Assembly: GCA_947492175.1 (NCBI GenBank)
Contig: CANLMQ010000006.1
Location: 1-64,000 of the forward strand
DNA from: an uncultured Draconibacterium sp.
GTDB lineage: Bacteria; Bacteroidota; Bacteroidia; Bacteroidales; Prolixibacteraceae
Direction: 5' to 3'
Length of the DNA: 64,000 nt
Part shown: piece after piece, positions 32,360 through 40,026 of the stretch
Numbering within the stretch: the first letter of the stretch is position 1
How the letters are laid out: the number at the start of each line of letters is the position of its first letter
Notes under the pieces: generated by a model
Database searches by the model: none
Told to the model about the DNA's origin: nothing
Seen by the model: only the letters and a program-made list of their open reading frames with translations
Program-made: the position numbers and the translations under genes

Positions 32360-33463
32360 TTATTCCGACAGCCTGCTTCTGTTCTTTCTGAAGATTTCAA
32401 GATGATCTGCCGTTTCGCGAACAATTCGCTGAACTGCTAATCCATGATCTAAATCAGCTACTGAAGACACTACATCATCGCCGGTAAAAAACTGGTAATG
32501 CGCATGCACCATCGAACGTAACCACCCCGGAGGCACATGCCCCGACGGGAAACTGGTAACCGGGCTGTAATTGCTACCCACTATTTGCTTTATCCACTGG
32601 TTCGATCCTTCTATATAATATTCAAAATAATCCGGGTTCTTTGATGAATACCGGAAAGCCCCCTTTTCGGCATAAATTTCCAAATGCACCAAATCGCCGG
32701 TACCTGAACTAATGCGGCTGGCCGACATATTGCCAACAGCTCCTGTTCGCGGATCAAGCAACGAAAGCGAACTAAACAAATCGGAGCCAGCAGGTACTCC
32801 CTCAAAGTTACCGGCCTGCAAAGCACTTGTTATTTGCAGCTTTTCGCCCATAAAAGCCATTAACAAACTAATTCCATGCGATCCCAAATCAGCCATTGCA
32901 CCACCATCGGGAGCCGGAGTAAGGCGTGTTACCCGTTTGGTACGATACGATTCCTGCAGGTAATCTCCGTGGTAATATTTTAAATCGAAATGAATTGGTT
33001 TTCCGAGTTTTCCCGATTTCCAGAATTTTAAACCTTCGCGCACCGAAGAAGTTTGCAGGTACTGAAACCCAACCTGAATTTTTAACTCAGGATCTGCCTG
33101 TTTCAATAAAGCTTTCATTTTTTCTTCTTCTTCCAGCGACGAACACACCGGTTTTTCCAGGTAGATGTATTTTACGTTTGCCATGTTCAGAGCCAATTCA
33201 AAATGTTCGAAATGCACTTTGTTTGGTCCGAGAATAAACACTGCCTCCACCTTTTCATTTCCGGCAAACTCTTCAACCGACTGAGCCATGTTAAATCCAA
33301 ACTTTTCGGCAAACTGCTCCCGGCTCTCTTTTCGTGCCGATGCCACAGCTTCAAGAACGATTTCTGGAACCTGGCTGTAGTAAAACTTCAAAGCCTGAAT
33401 AGCATATACATGAGCCTGGGCAATACCTCCTGCTCCAATAAATCCAACGTGTATTTTTTGCAT
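32360..33463 (-). CDS. Gfo/Idh/MocA family oxidoreductase
   Basis: 367 aa from the ATG at 33463; the frame continues to a TTG at 33508. Rossmann motif GFIGAGGIAQAHVYAI at the start, EKPVCSSLEEEEKM (the usual EKP lysine, about residue 99), and the C-terminal domain with GGAMADLGSHGISLL (family His). NAD(P)-dependent oxidation or reduction of a sugar or inositol is likely, but the substrate is not evident. No genes for a matching catabolic pathway lie next to it. Confidence 0.86.
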   Translation of the reverse strand: MQKIHVGFIGAGGIAQAHVYAIQALKFYYSQVPEIVLEAVASARKESREQFAEKFGFNMAQSVEEFAGNEKVEAVFILGPNKVHFEHFELALNMANVKYIYLEKPVCSSLEEEEKMKALLKQADPELKIQVGFQYLQTSSVREGLKFWKSGKLGKPIHFDLKYYHGDYLQESYRTKRVTRLTPAPDGGAMADLGSHGISLLMAFMGEKLQITSALQAGNFEGVPAGSDLFSSLSLLDPRTGAVGNMSASRISSGTGDLVHLEIYAEKGAFRYSSKNPDYFEYYIEGSNQWIKQIVGSNYSPVTSFPSGHVPPGWLRSMVHAHYQFFTGDDVVSSVADLDHGLAVQRIVRETADHLEIFRKNRSRLSE

Positions 33464-33543
33464 AAAATTCTTTTCTGTATTTTCCTCAAAAATACGCTTT
33501 TGATTCAAAATGTTTAGTTTTATCGAAAAATATACTTAACCGA

Positions 33544-34809
33544 ATGAATTTAAAAACTATCAGCAAACCTATCGTTTATATTTTAGTGATTCTGCTTTTC
33601 TTTTCTTGTGATTCGAAAAACACAAAATGGAAAGGCCAGGAACCAATAAAAAAAGTGAGTACGTTAACCCGTCCCGTTCAGTATCAGTTAAAGAAAACAT
33701 TTTCACCAGGCAATGGAATCCACCTGTCGAACGAATTTGACGGAGCCCGTTTAAACGGCGTGGCACTTACCGGAAACAATGAAGTTACAGTTCTTATTAC
33801 TCCTGAAAATACCCCGATTAATGCAAGTCCGTGGTATGCTTTTAAAATATGGTCGGACACGGCAAAACAACTTCGGATTAAAATTACCTACAGCGAAGGA
33901 GTTAACCATCGGTACTACCCAAAGCTCAGCAGCAACAGAAAAAACTGGATGGCAGTAGATTCGGCATATTATCAAACCGATACTGCCTCTGTTAACAACG
34001 GCGAATCACCCAAATTCTGTTCAGTTACAATTCCGGTTGGTCCCGACACCACCTGGATTGCAGCCCAGGAACTTATTGTAAGCTCAGCGATGACCGAATG
34101 GGTAAAACTCCTTTCGGATAAACCTTTTGTTTTGTTTTCGGAAATTGGAAAAAGCAAAGAAGAGCGCCCCATTAATTTACTACAGATTGGCAATACCGAA
34201 AGCAAAGAACTGATTATGGTTTTAGCGCGCCAGCATCCACCCGAAATTACAGGTTGGCTTGCCATGAAAGGTTTTGTTGAGAGACTTTGCTCGGATGATG
34301 AATTGGCTGCAAAATTCAGAAAACGTTACAACATCTGCGTGGTTCCGTGTTTAAATCCCGACGGAGTAGATAACGGCCATTGGCGACATGGTGCCGGAGG
34401 TATCGATCTGAATCGCGACTGGGAAGATTTTAATCAACCCGAAACACAGCTTATACGAAAGTTTATGCAGCAAAAAGTTGCCGAAGGCGGAAAGTTTCTT
34501 TTTGCCATCGACTTTCATTCTACCTTTCAGGATATTTATTATACCATAGCACCCGAACTAAAAGGCAACATGCCGGGTTTGGTACCGGAAGTAATCGTAG
34601 CAGTTGGAGAAGCTATTCCGGGGTACGAGCCCAATATTCAGCCCGACGGGATTGATGATCCGCAAATTAATTCAACGGCATTCTTTTTTCATGAATTCGG
34701 TGCAGAATCGGTTACCTACGAAGTGGGCGATGCAACACCACGCGATTTTATAAAAAAGAAAAGCGAAATAACTGCTGAAAAACTGATGGAACAACTATTA
34801 AACAAGTAG
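33544..34809 (+). CDS. M14-family zinc carboxypeptidase lipoprotein
   Basis: 421 aa. Lipoprotein signal with ILLFFSCDSKN, so probably membrane anchored. After an N-terminal beta-rich domain (about 40-200) the M14 domain shows the zinc ligands in RQHPPE (His231, Glu234) and DFHST (His325), the substrate-binding GGIDLNRDWEDFN and the catalytic glutamate in TYEVGD (about 393). The N-terminal domain plus M14 arrangement resembles cytosolic-carboxypeptidase-like M14 enzymes. It is 19 bp ahead of the GH16 gene. Confidence 0.85.
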   Translation: MNLKTISKPIVYILVILLFFSCDSKNTKWKGQEPIKKVSTLTRPVQYQLKKTFSPGNGIHLSNEFDGARLNGVALTGNNEVTVLITPENTPINASPWYAFKIWSDTAKQLRIKITYSEGVNHRYYPKLSSNRKNWMAVDSAYYQTDTASVNNGESPKFCSVTIPVGPDTTWIAAQELIVSSAMTEWVKLLSDKPFVLFSEIGKSKEERPINLLQIGNTESKELIMVLARQHPPEITGWLAMKGFVERLCSDDELAAKFRKRYNICVVPCLNPDGVDNGHWRHGAGGIDLNRDWEDFNQPETQLIRKFMQQKVAEGGKFLFAIDFHSTFQDIYYTIAPELKGNMPGLVPEVIVAVGEAIPGYEPNIQPDGIDDPQINSTAFFFHEFGAESVTYEVGDATPRDFIKKKSEITAEKLMEQLLNK

Positions 34810-34828
34810 ACTTTTAAAAACAGCAACA

Positions 34829-35656
34829 ATGGAATACCTTAACTTAATTTTGTTTTCCTTACTAGTAAATTTTGCTTTTGCACAAAACAAATTGTACAAC
34901 GTAGTTGACGGTTACTGTTATATTCAAAAAGAAAACCGCGAAAAGAAAGACTGGGAAATTGTATGGCAGGACGATTTTAACGGGCCGGAACTGGATACTT
35001 TAAGGTGGACAAAAATTCCACCTAACAACGCCGACTGGGGAAATTACATGACCAGCGATCCGCAGTGCTATACGTTTAAAGATGGCAAACTGTATCTGAC
35101 CGGAATTGCCAATAAAGATAAAGAAAATGATCAGCGCCCCTATTTAACCGGAGGGATTTACACAAAAGGTAAGTTTGCATTTCAATATGGGAAAATCGAA
35201 ATCAGGGCGAAACTGGAATGTGCACAGGGAGCATGGCCTGCCATGTGGATGCTGGCCGAACAACAAAAGTACGGCAAATATCCGCGAAACGGAGAAATAG
35301 ACATTATGGAACATCTGAATTTTGACGACATAATTTACCAAACCACACATTCGTATTATACACTGGAACTGGGGCAAAAAAACAATCCGCCGCACCACGG
35401 TACCACAAAAATTGATATTGAAAAATACAACACTTTTGGGTTGGCCTGGTATCCTGACAAGCTCGTTTTTTCGCTAAATGGAGTAGATACGTTTACCTAT
35501 CCGAAAGTTGAGAGAGTTGACTCCTCGCAATGGCCCTACGACCAGCCATTTTATATTTTAATAGATCAGCAGTTGGGAGGATCGTGGGTTGGCAAAGTAA
35601 AAGCAGAAGATTTACCTGTGAATATGATTGTGGACTGGGTAAAGGTTTATCAGTAA
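34829..35656 (+). CDS. GH16-family glucanase (laminarinase-like), secreted
   Basis: 275 aa with signal peptide ending NFAFAQ. The catalytic GH16 motif GEIDIMEHLNF gives Glu156, Asp158 and Glu161. IVWQDDFNGPELDTLRW at the N-terminus, GAWPAMWML and MIVDWVKVYQ at the end match GH16 endo-beta-1,3-glucanases. It probably cuts beta-1,3 or mixed-linked glucans such as laminarin in the periplasm or outside. No SusC/SusD pair accompanies it. Confidence 0.92.
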   Translation: MEYLNLILFSLLVNFAFAQNKLYNVVDGYCYIQKENREKKDWEIVWQDDFNGPELDTLRWTKIPPNNADWGNYMTSDPQCYTFKDGKLYLTGIANKDKENDQRPYLTGGIYTKGKFAFQYGKIEIRAKLECAQGAWPAMWMLAEQQKYGKYPRNGEIDIMEHLNFDDIIYQTTHSYYTLELGQKNNPPHHGTTKIDIEKYNTFGLAWYPDKLVFSLNGVDTFTYPKVERVDSSQWPYDQPFYILIDQQLGGSWVGKVKAEDLPVNMIVDWVKVYQ

Positions 35657-35698
35657 AACCGGGCCACATTTCTACTTAAAAAACAAAGCTCTCCCTCC

Positions 35699-35743
35699 GA
35701 AACAACCTTTTCCAATGTTCGAGACTTTGGAAAAGGTTGTTTC
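35699..35743 (+). terminator. Long hairpin after the GH16 gene
   Basis: GAAACAACCTTTTCCA pairs with TGGAAAAGGTTGTTTC over about 16 bp, with an 11-13-nt loop. The T-run after it is weak (TTTCATTT). A related TTTTCCAAAG/CTTTGGAAAA hairpin occurs at 40989-41017 after the DUF6261 gene. Confidence 0.5.
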
Positions 35744-35764
35744 ATTTGGGATAGTTCAAAGTTC

Positions 35765-35814
35765 ACCCTGTGAAATAAATCGAAGATTTAGTGCTGAGCA
35801 CTATTTCACAGGGT
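35765..35814. repeat. Perfect three-armed (Y-shaped) palindrome
   Basis: A 12-bp outer stem (ACCCTGTGAAAT with ATTTCACAGGGT) encloses two adjacent 5-bp hairpins, AAATC-GAA-GATTT (35777-35789) and AGTGC-TGA-GCACT (35790-35802). All junction bases are used, with no unpaired nucleotide between arms. The shape resembles terminal structures of single-strand DNA elements, but there is no linked transposase or Rep gene. Confidence 0.8.
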
Positions 35815-36242
35815 AAGGTTCAGTTTTATGAGTTCAGAGTTCAGAGAACATCGAATATTCAGTGATCAGTCGCAGTTGGCAGTTTCGGGAATCAAGTATC
35901 CGGCAATCCGGTAATCCAGTAATCCGAAAATCCAGTAATCATATTAAAATAAACTTATGACAAAAATCATTCATAAATAAACTACCTGGCACGCAACCTT
36001 TATTTAACTTAAGACATCTTTAACTTATAACTAAAACTGTAAACCATTTACTATGAATTGCTACCAATAACTATTTTCAATCAAACACCCGGGCTGTAGC
36101 CAGACTACACCTCCCCGAAACCGAAGTTGCGTAAAACAACTGTAACCGATCTTTTAAATGCGCTATTATCTTTCCCGATTCAGGGAAACTACTTAAATGT
36201 ACTCTGTACTAACTACTCTATACTCTTGACTTATTACTAAAA

Positions 36243-36335
36243 ATGAAATCAAAAACTTTAAGTCCGACAATTGGCGGATTAAAACGAATTACCCTTTTCC
36301 TGCTTCTGATTCCTCTTTGTGTGGTTTTGCTTGGG
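36243..36335 (+). repeat. 93-bp leader repeat, copy 1
   Basis: Identical at every base, including synonymous positions, to 36837-36929. It encodes the N-terminal 31 residues (signal region) of both lipoproteins. Confidence 0.95.
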
Positions 36336-36833
36336 ACAGGATGCGAAAAAGATGAAACTTCACAATTGGATATGATCGACTTCAAGATTATAACAATGCA
36401 TGAAAACAATATCCAAACGAATGTTTTTGAATTTGGAGAAGATGTAGTTTTAGCTTTTGAAGCTATCAACAATTCAGGGGAAGAAATAGAGATAAAACTG
36501 AGATCGGATTATTTAGCTTGTAAATTATTCCAAAATGAAAAAGATTTTATGTTTGTGAACAAAAAGTCAAACAATTATGACGTTGACTCTTCATATACTC
36601 CTATTGGAAAACCATATTTAACTCCGGTAAACTGTCAAACAATCAATCTGCCATATTACACTCAAATCTTCCCAAAAGGTGAAACCATTTTGGACAGTGC
36701 TAGCTGGAGTAGCGATCCCAATAACAAAAAGTTAGCGCCCGGCAAATATTTTACTTCATTTGCTTTAACCCTTAATATTGAAGGACACAGCAAAACATGG
36801 AATTTAAAAGCTGATTTTGAGATAAAAAACTAA
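36243..36833 (+). CDS. Small lipoprotein with BsuPI-like Ig-fold domain (lipoprotein array 1)
   Basis: 196 aa. Lipobox ends at Cys34 (LLGTGC), followed by EKDE, an acidic signal like those that send Bacteroidota lipoproteins to the cell surface. The mature part has the FEFGEDVVLAFEAINNSGEEIEI pattern (cited as FGEDVVLAFEAINNSGEE) and a late PGKYFTSFAL strand, resembling BsuPI-type beta-sandwich domains. The first 93 bp are identical to those of the next gene (36837), but the mature parts are unrelated. Function unknown. Confidence 0.75.
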   Translation: MKSKTLSPTIGGLKRITLFLLLIPLCVVLLGTGCEKDETSQLDMIDFKIITMHENNIQTNVFEFGEDVVLAFEAINNSGEEIEIKLRSDYLACKLFQNEKDFMFVNKKSNNYDVDSSYTPIGKPYLTPVNCQTINLPYYTQIFPKGETILDSASWSSDPNNKKLAPGKYFTSFALTLNIEGHSKTWNLKADFEIKN

Positions 36834-36836
36834 AAA

Positions 36837-36929
36837 ATGAAATCAAAAACTTTAAGTCCGACAATTGGCGGATTAAAACGAATTACCCTTTTCCTGCTTC
36901 TGATTCCTCTTTGTGTGGTTTTGCTTGGG
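36837..36929 (+). repeat. 93-bp leader repeat, copy 2
   Basis: Second copy of the identical leader; divergence from copy 1 starts at the third base after GCTTGGG and similarity then disappears. Confidence 0.95.
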
Positions 36930-37322
36930 GCTGGGTGCGATGATGAAGATATTCAAAATGATTCTAATGTTGAATTATTTGGCAAGTGGAAATTTATTGC
37001 ATTTGGACAAACTGGCGGTTCAACAATAAATGCAAAACCCGACGATTGTAATGAATGCTATGTTTTGATATTTAAAAGGGATAGTACAATGGAAGGAAAA
37101 TCTGTTCTTAATATGTTGGGTAAAAATTTTACTTTGTCTGGGAATCAGCTAATCTTCCCTGATGGCGTTTTAGCAACCGAGATTTTGGAAGAAGGCGATC
37201 CTCTGCAATTCACTAACGCACTAGAGAACATACAATCATTTGATATTGTAGGGACTAATTTAAAATTATTTTATACGGATGATAATTTCCTGTTGTTTAA
37301 TTTAGTATCAAGCTTGCCATGA
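36837..37322 (+). CDS. Small lipoprotein, lipocalin/META-like mature domain (lipoprotein array 2)
   Basis: 161 aa. Cys34 (LLGAGC) then DDED. The mature part begins LFGKWKFIAFG, with CNECYVLIFKRDSTMEG and FTLSGNQLIF, resembling META-type or lipocalin-like small barrels; this is only a pattern resemblance. It begins 3 bp after the stop of the previous gene and shares its first 93 bp. Its last codons overlap a 28-codon stub (37319-37405). Confidence 0.72.
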   Translation: MKSKTLSPTIGGLKRITLFLLLIPLCVVLLGAGCDDEDIQNDSNVELFGKWKFIAFGQTGGSTINAKPDDCNECYVLIFKRDSTMEGKSVLNMLGKNFTLSGNQLIFPDGVLATEILEEGDPLQFTNALENIQSFDIVGTNLKLFYTDDNFLLFNLVSSLP

Positions 37323-37405
37323 AAACTACATTAACAAAAATAGTTCTGTTAATCATTATATTGATGTTGAACGTGAACTTAATACATTGTCAAATAACAA
37401 CGTAA
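37319..37405 (+). pseudogene. Orphan signal-peptide stub (28 codons)
   Basis: ATG at 37319 overlaps the previous stop (ATGA) and opens a frame starting MKTTLTKIVLLIIILMLNVN, a good signal peptide that ends in HCQITT and a stop. It looks like the 5' remnant of an exported protein whose body was lost. It could also be a small membrane peptide. Confidence 0.4.
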
Positions 37406-37509
37406 CCAACCTTTTAATACGCTCTTTAACTTCCTCGTTTCGGGAAACTACTTTAACGTACTTTGTACTAACTACTCAGTACTATTTACTTATTACTAAA
37501 AACTAAAAG

Positions 37510-37872
37510 ATGAAACCAAAAAAAATAAAATTACTAACAAAATTACTGCTCCTGTTACCGCTTTGTGTGGTTTTGCTGGAGACTGGGTGTGATGATAAAG
37601 AACAAGACCCTCTATGCTACCAAGGAAAAGTAGTGAACCTGAATCATGGAAATGGATGTCAAAATATCATAGAAATTTCTAAGACTCCCGAGAATAGTGA
37701 GCTTCCAGTGGGTGCTACAATAGCATTTAATTCTGATTTGTATGATGGGATATTAAATGAAGGAGATGTTGTGTATTTTAAGGTTCTTCAATATGAAGAA
37801 TTTGGGAGTCATTTTTCAACTTGTATGTTATTCCCTGAGTTTGCTGCATCTATAGAATTTTGTAATTATTAA
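37510..37872 (+). CDS. Small lipoprotein (lipoprotein array 3)
   Basis: 120 aa. Cys27 (LLETGC) followed by DDKEQD. The mature part of about 93 residues starts CYQGKVVNLNHGNGCQNIIEI, cited as YQGKVVNLNHGNGC, and contains four further cysteines. It resembles the next gene's product in this opening (GKV/GKI ... C ... I). Upstream ~100 bp resemble the region before 36243. Function unknown; probable surface anchoring from the acidic signal. Confidence 0.7.
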   Translation: MKPKKIKLLTKLLLLLPLCVVLLETGCDDKEQDPLCYQGKVVNLNHGNGCQNIIEISKTPENSELPVGATIAFNSDLYDGILNEGDVVYFKVLQYEEFGSHFSTCMLFPEFAASIEFCNY

Positions 37873-37879
37873 AAAAGAA

Positions 37880-37948
37880 ATGATAAAAAAACGATTAATA
37901 ACGATAATTACTATTCTATATTCTACTGTACTAACTACTCATTACTAA
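37880..37948 (+). CDS. 22-codon leader-type peptide before lipoprotein 4
   Basis: ATG ATA AAA... opens a 22-aa frame, MIKKRLITIITILYSTVLTT-HY, that ends 12 bp before the next lipoprotein start. A near-identical frame stands before lipoprotein 6 (39139-39207), and a copy broken by a one-base loss stands before lipoprotein 5 (38424). Either a remnant leader duplicated with the array or a regulatory upstream peptide. Confidence 0.35.
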   Translation: MIKKRLITIITILYSTVLTTHY

Positions 37949-37960
37949 AAACAATAAAAC

Positions 37961-38416
37961 ATGAAATCAAAATTACTAACAGCTTTACTACTCCTGCTGC
38001 CGCTTTATGTGGTCTTGCTGGAGGCTGGGTGTGAAAAAGAGGATGAACTACCTCCATACCACGCAAAGGGTAAAATTATAGAAGTTACTAAGCAATGTTA
38101 TGGAGAAATTGTCTTGATTGAAGTGGAAAACCCAAAAGGAATTGGGTTATCGGGAAGCTTTTCTTATCCGGGAGATGAAAATGAATCAATAACTTACAAA
38201 AATGCTATTGGCGTTCCATATTTTTCAAAAATTGGAATTCCGGACTCTGTCCCACAAAACACCGGTACCTGGTTGTATTTTAAATACAGGGAACTGACTG
38301 AGGAAGAAAAAGAAGTTTTATTTTATTCATCTAATCCTCCTCTATTTTGTCCTGCAAACATTATATCTCCATCTAATGTGCCATATATCATTACAAAAAT
38401 CATTAGTTACAATTAG
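37961..38416 (+). CDS. Small lipoprotein (lipoprotein array 4)
   Basis: 151 aa. Cys24 (LLEAGC) followed by EKEDE. The mature part starts YHAKGKIIEVTKQCYGEIVL and ends with an aromatic stretch; the opening resembles lipoprotein 3. No catalytic motif is seen. The gene is preceded by the short repeated leader ending ACTACTCATTACTAAAAAC. Confidence 0.7.
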   Translation: MKSKLLTALLLLLPLYVVLLEAGCEKEDELPPYHAKGKIIEVTKQCYGEIVLIEVENPKGIGLSGSFSYPGDENESITYKNAIGVPYFSKIGIPDSVPQNTGTWLYFKYRELTEEEKEVLFYSSNPPLFCPANIISPSNVPYIITKIISYN

Positions 38417-38501
38417 AAAAAAAATGATAAAAAAGCTATTACAACGATAATTACTATTTTATATTCTACTGTACTAGCTACTCACTACTAAAAACTATAA
38501 A

Positions 38502-38978
38502 ATGAAAACACAAATTTTAAAACTAAGCGCGGTAGTAATGCTATTGGCATTTATATGTGCAGGATGCCAGGATGAAGAACAATTACCTCCATTGGAAGAC
38601 AAACAATTAACAGTAAGCGAAATAAAAATGCAGGGCTGTAAGGAGAATACAAAATCCACTGATATTGAAAGGTATATTGAACTTAAGGCTGAAGGTGAGA
38701 ACCAACTTCGGGTTAAGTTTATTAATGCCACGTTAAATTGTTGTTCCGGGGAGATTACCACTAATGCTTTTATCCAAAACGATACACTAAAAGTTGTATT
38801 TATTGAGCAATACCCGGGTGGTTGTAATTGCATTTGTAATTTTGACCTAGAATGTCTAATTGATTCGATGGAAAACAGGACGTATACCACCCAAGTTGCT
38901 GCACATGGAGAAATAGCTAAATTTACTTTTAAATATTCCTCAGCATTATATTTTAAAATTAAAGTTTCAAACAAATAA
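38502..38978 (+). CDS. Small cysteine-rich lipoprotein (lipoprotein array 5)
   Basis: 158 aa. Cys22 (ICAGC) followed by QDEE. The mature domain carries a CCSGE motif and the cluster GGCNCICNFDLEC, so several disulfides or a metal site are possible in the oxidising periplasm or outside. The strand pattern suggests a beta-sandwich. The gene is preceded by the same short leader (TACTGTACTAGCTACTCACT). I recognise no family. Confidence 0.7.
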   Translation: MKTQILKLSAVVMLLAFICAGCQDEEQLPPLEDKQLTVSEIKMQGCKENTKSTDIERYIELKAEGENQLRVKFINATLNCCSGEITTNAFIQNDTLKVVFIEQYPGGCNCICNFDLECLIDSMENRTYTTQVAAHGEIAKFTFKYSSALYFKIKVSNK

Positions 38979-39000
38979 AAATCAAATAATTAAAAATATT

Positions 39001-39097
39001 CCTCTCGCCTTCGTTGAGCATTACAGTAACTAGGGGTTGATTCCACGTTGTTTGTAACGACATTTTCGAGAACATTCTCTTGATAGCCATACCTTCA
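39001..39097 (+). repeat. ~97-bp duplicated element, copy 1
   Basis: Resembles 39707-39804 along its whole length (both begin CCTCTC and end GATAGCCATACCTTCA). The inverted pairs that are perfect in copy 2 are partly broken here. The two copies bracket lipoprotein 6. Confidence 0.85.
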
Positions 39098-39138
39098 ATT
39101 TGTTACACTGCTCGAATTTTGTAATAATTAGAAAAGAA

Positions 39139-39207
39139 ATGACAAAAAAGCTATCAACAACCATAATTACTATTTTATATTCTACTGTACTAACAAGTCA
39201 CTACTAA
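39139..39207 (+). CDS. 22-codon leader-type peptide before lipoprotein 6
   Basis: The frame MTKKLSTTIITILYSTVLTS-HY matches the peptide at 37880-37948 in 15 or more of 22 positions and ends 10 bp before the lipoprotein start at 39218. Kept length and frame hint at a function or at recent duplication. Confidence 0.35.
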   Translation: MTKKLSTTIITILYSTVLTSHY

Positions 39208-39217
39208 AAACTATAAA

Positions 39218-39619
39218 ATGAAACCAACAATTTTAAAATTAAGCTTATTTACCCTGCTTCTGTTATTTGCAGGCGCAGGGTGCAAAGACGACAATACTCC
39301 TCTCTGCGCCTGCGAGATTGAAAACCCGCAGGAAAATCTGGAATGGCTTAATCATCTGCTGCAAAAAAGGTTTTACACCGAGGTATATTCCATCCAATAC
39401 CTGGGGCAGGAATATATTGGTGTTTATGATGGTCCTGATGTTATTGATGGTGCTGCTGTTATTTATACCTGCGATGGCGAACAGTTTTGTGCTTACTGGG
39501 GCGAAACTGGGAAATGGACTTGCGATGACATTAATTCCGAAGACTTCTTAACAGCCCTCAACAACAAAGAACTAATATATAAGCAAGAAACAAATCCTTA
39601 TTGGGAAGAAAATGAATGA
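39218..39619 (+). CDS. Small lipoprotein (lipoprotein array 6)
   Basis: 133 aa. Cys22 (AGAGC) followed by KDDN. The mature part starts LCACEIENPQENLEWL and contains TCDGEQFCAYWGETGKW; residues after it are acidic. This layout (ENPxxNLxWL, then a small beta domain) recalls small exported proteins common in Bacteroidota of unknown function. It is bracketed by two copies of a ~97-bp element. Confidence 0.72.
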   Translation: MKPTILKLSLFTLLLLFAGAGCKDDNTPLCACEIENPQENLEWLNHLLQKRFYTEVYSIQYLGQEYIGVYDGPDVIDGAAVIYTCDGEQFCAYWGETGKWTCDDINSEDFLTALNNKELIYKQETNPYWEENE

Positions 39620-39643
39620 GATAAAACAACAAAACAGTTTATC

Positions 39644-39724
39644 ATGAAAAATACATACATAATTTTTGGATTAATCCTTTCTTTTACCTGCTCATTTACC
39701 CATGCTCCTCTCCCCCTCGTTTGA
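39644..39724 (+). pseudogene. Second orphan signal-peptide stub (26 codons)
   Basis: MKNTYIIFGLILSFTCSFTH followed by APLPLV and a stop. The frame runs directly into the ~97-bp duplicated element at 39707, as if the element or a rearrangement replaced the body of an exported protein. Confidence 0.4.
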
Positions 39725-39804
39725 GCAAAGCGGTTACGAGGGGGAGATTCCATGTCGTTTGAAACGACATTTTTGAGAACATCCTCTTGATAGCCATACC
39801 TTCA
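39707..39804 (+). repeat. ~98-bp duplicated element, copy 2, with two perfect inverted repeats
   Basis: Contains an 11-bp stem CTCCCCCTCGT / ACGAGGGGGAG (39710-39746, 15-nt loop) and a 19-bp palindrome ATGTCGTTTGAAACGACAT (39752-39770). Compare copy 1 at 39001-39097. Confidence 0.85.
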
Positions 39805-39879
39805 CATTTCAAAAAAAACTTCGAACAAAACAGCTCTGTAACATAAAAAACACACTTGACTTGTATAGGTACAATAGTG

Positions 39880-39887
39880 TATATTTG
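39880..39887 (+). promoter_or_regulatory. Promoter -7 element (TATATTTG) before the palindrome array and DUF6261 gene
   Basis: TATATTTG matches TAnnTTTG exactly; CTTGAC stands about 21 bp upstream as a -33-like element. The transcript would start near 39893 and run through the whole palindrome array into the DUF6261 gene, giving a leader of about 325 nt. Confidence 0.55.
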
Positions 39888-39915
39888 ATTTGTTAACAAT
39901 CAAAAAACATTGAAA

Positions 39916-40026
39916 ATGAATACAAAAGAAAACTCCGCAGGCACGCGAAACCTTCTCCGCAAAACCGTACAAACTTTCGCCTCCCCGCGAACGCTTATAA
40001 AAATCCTGAAACTGATTTTCGCGTAG
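39916..40026 (+). CDS. Possible 36-aa leader peptide overlapping the palindrome array
   Basis: ATG at 39916, about 23 nt after the predicted transcription start, opens a 36-aa basic peptide starting MNTKENSAGTRNLLRKTVQT and ending in the third palindrome at TAG. In this frame the array gives 14-residue repeats with FAxPR, but later units contain stops. It may be an accidental frame. Confidence 0.3.
   Translation: MNTKENSAGTRNLLRKTVQTFASPRTLIKILKLIFA

Larger units (their letters stand above)
35657..36242. other. Intergenic region with several structured repeats
   Basis: About 590 bp with no convincing gene. It holds a terminator-like hairpin (35699-35743), a Y-shaped palindrome (35765-35814), runs of short CAGTTGGCAGT and ATCCAGTAATCC-like direct repeats (about 35855-35940), and the upstream leader (about 36140-36242) that is repeated before the lipoprotein gene at 37510. 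Confidence 0.7.

Noticed and set aside
38495..38974. 159-aa ORF on the minus strand
   Set aside because: Antisense to lipoprotein 5, which has a lipobox and the locus leader; no motif supports the minus frame.
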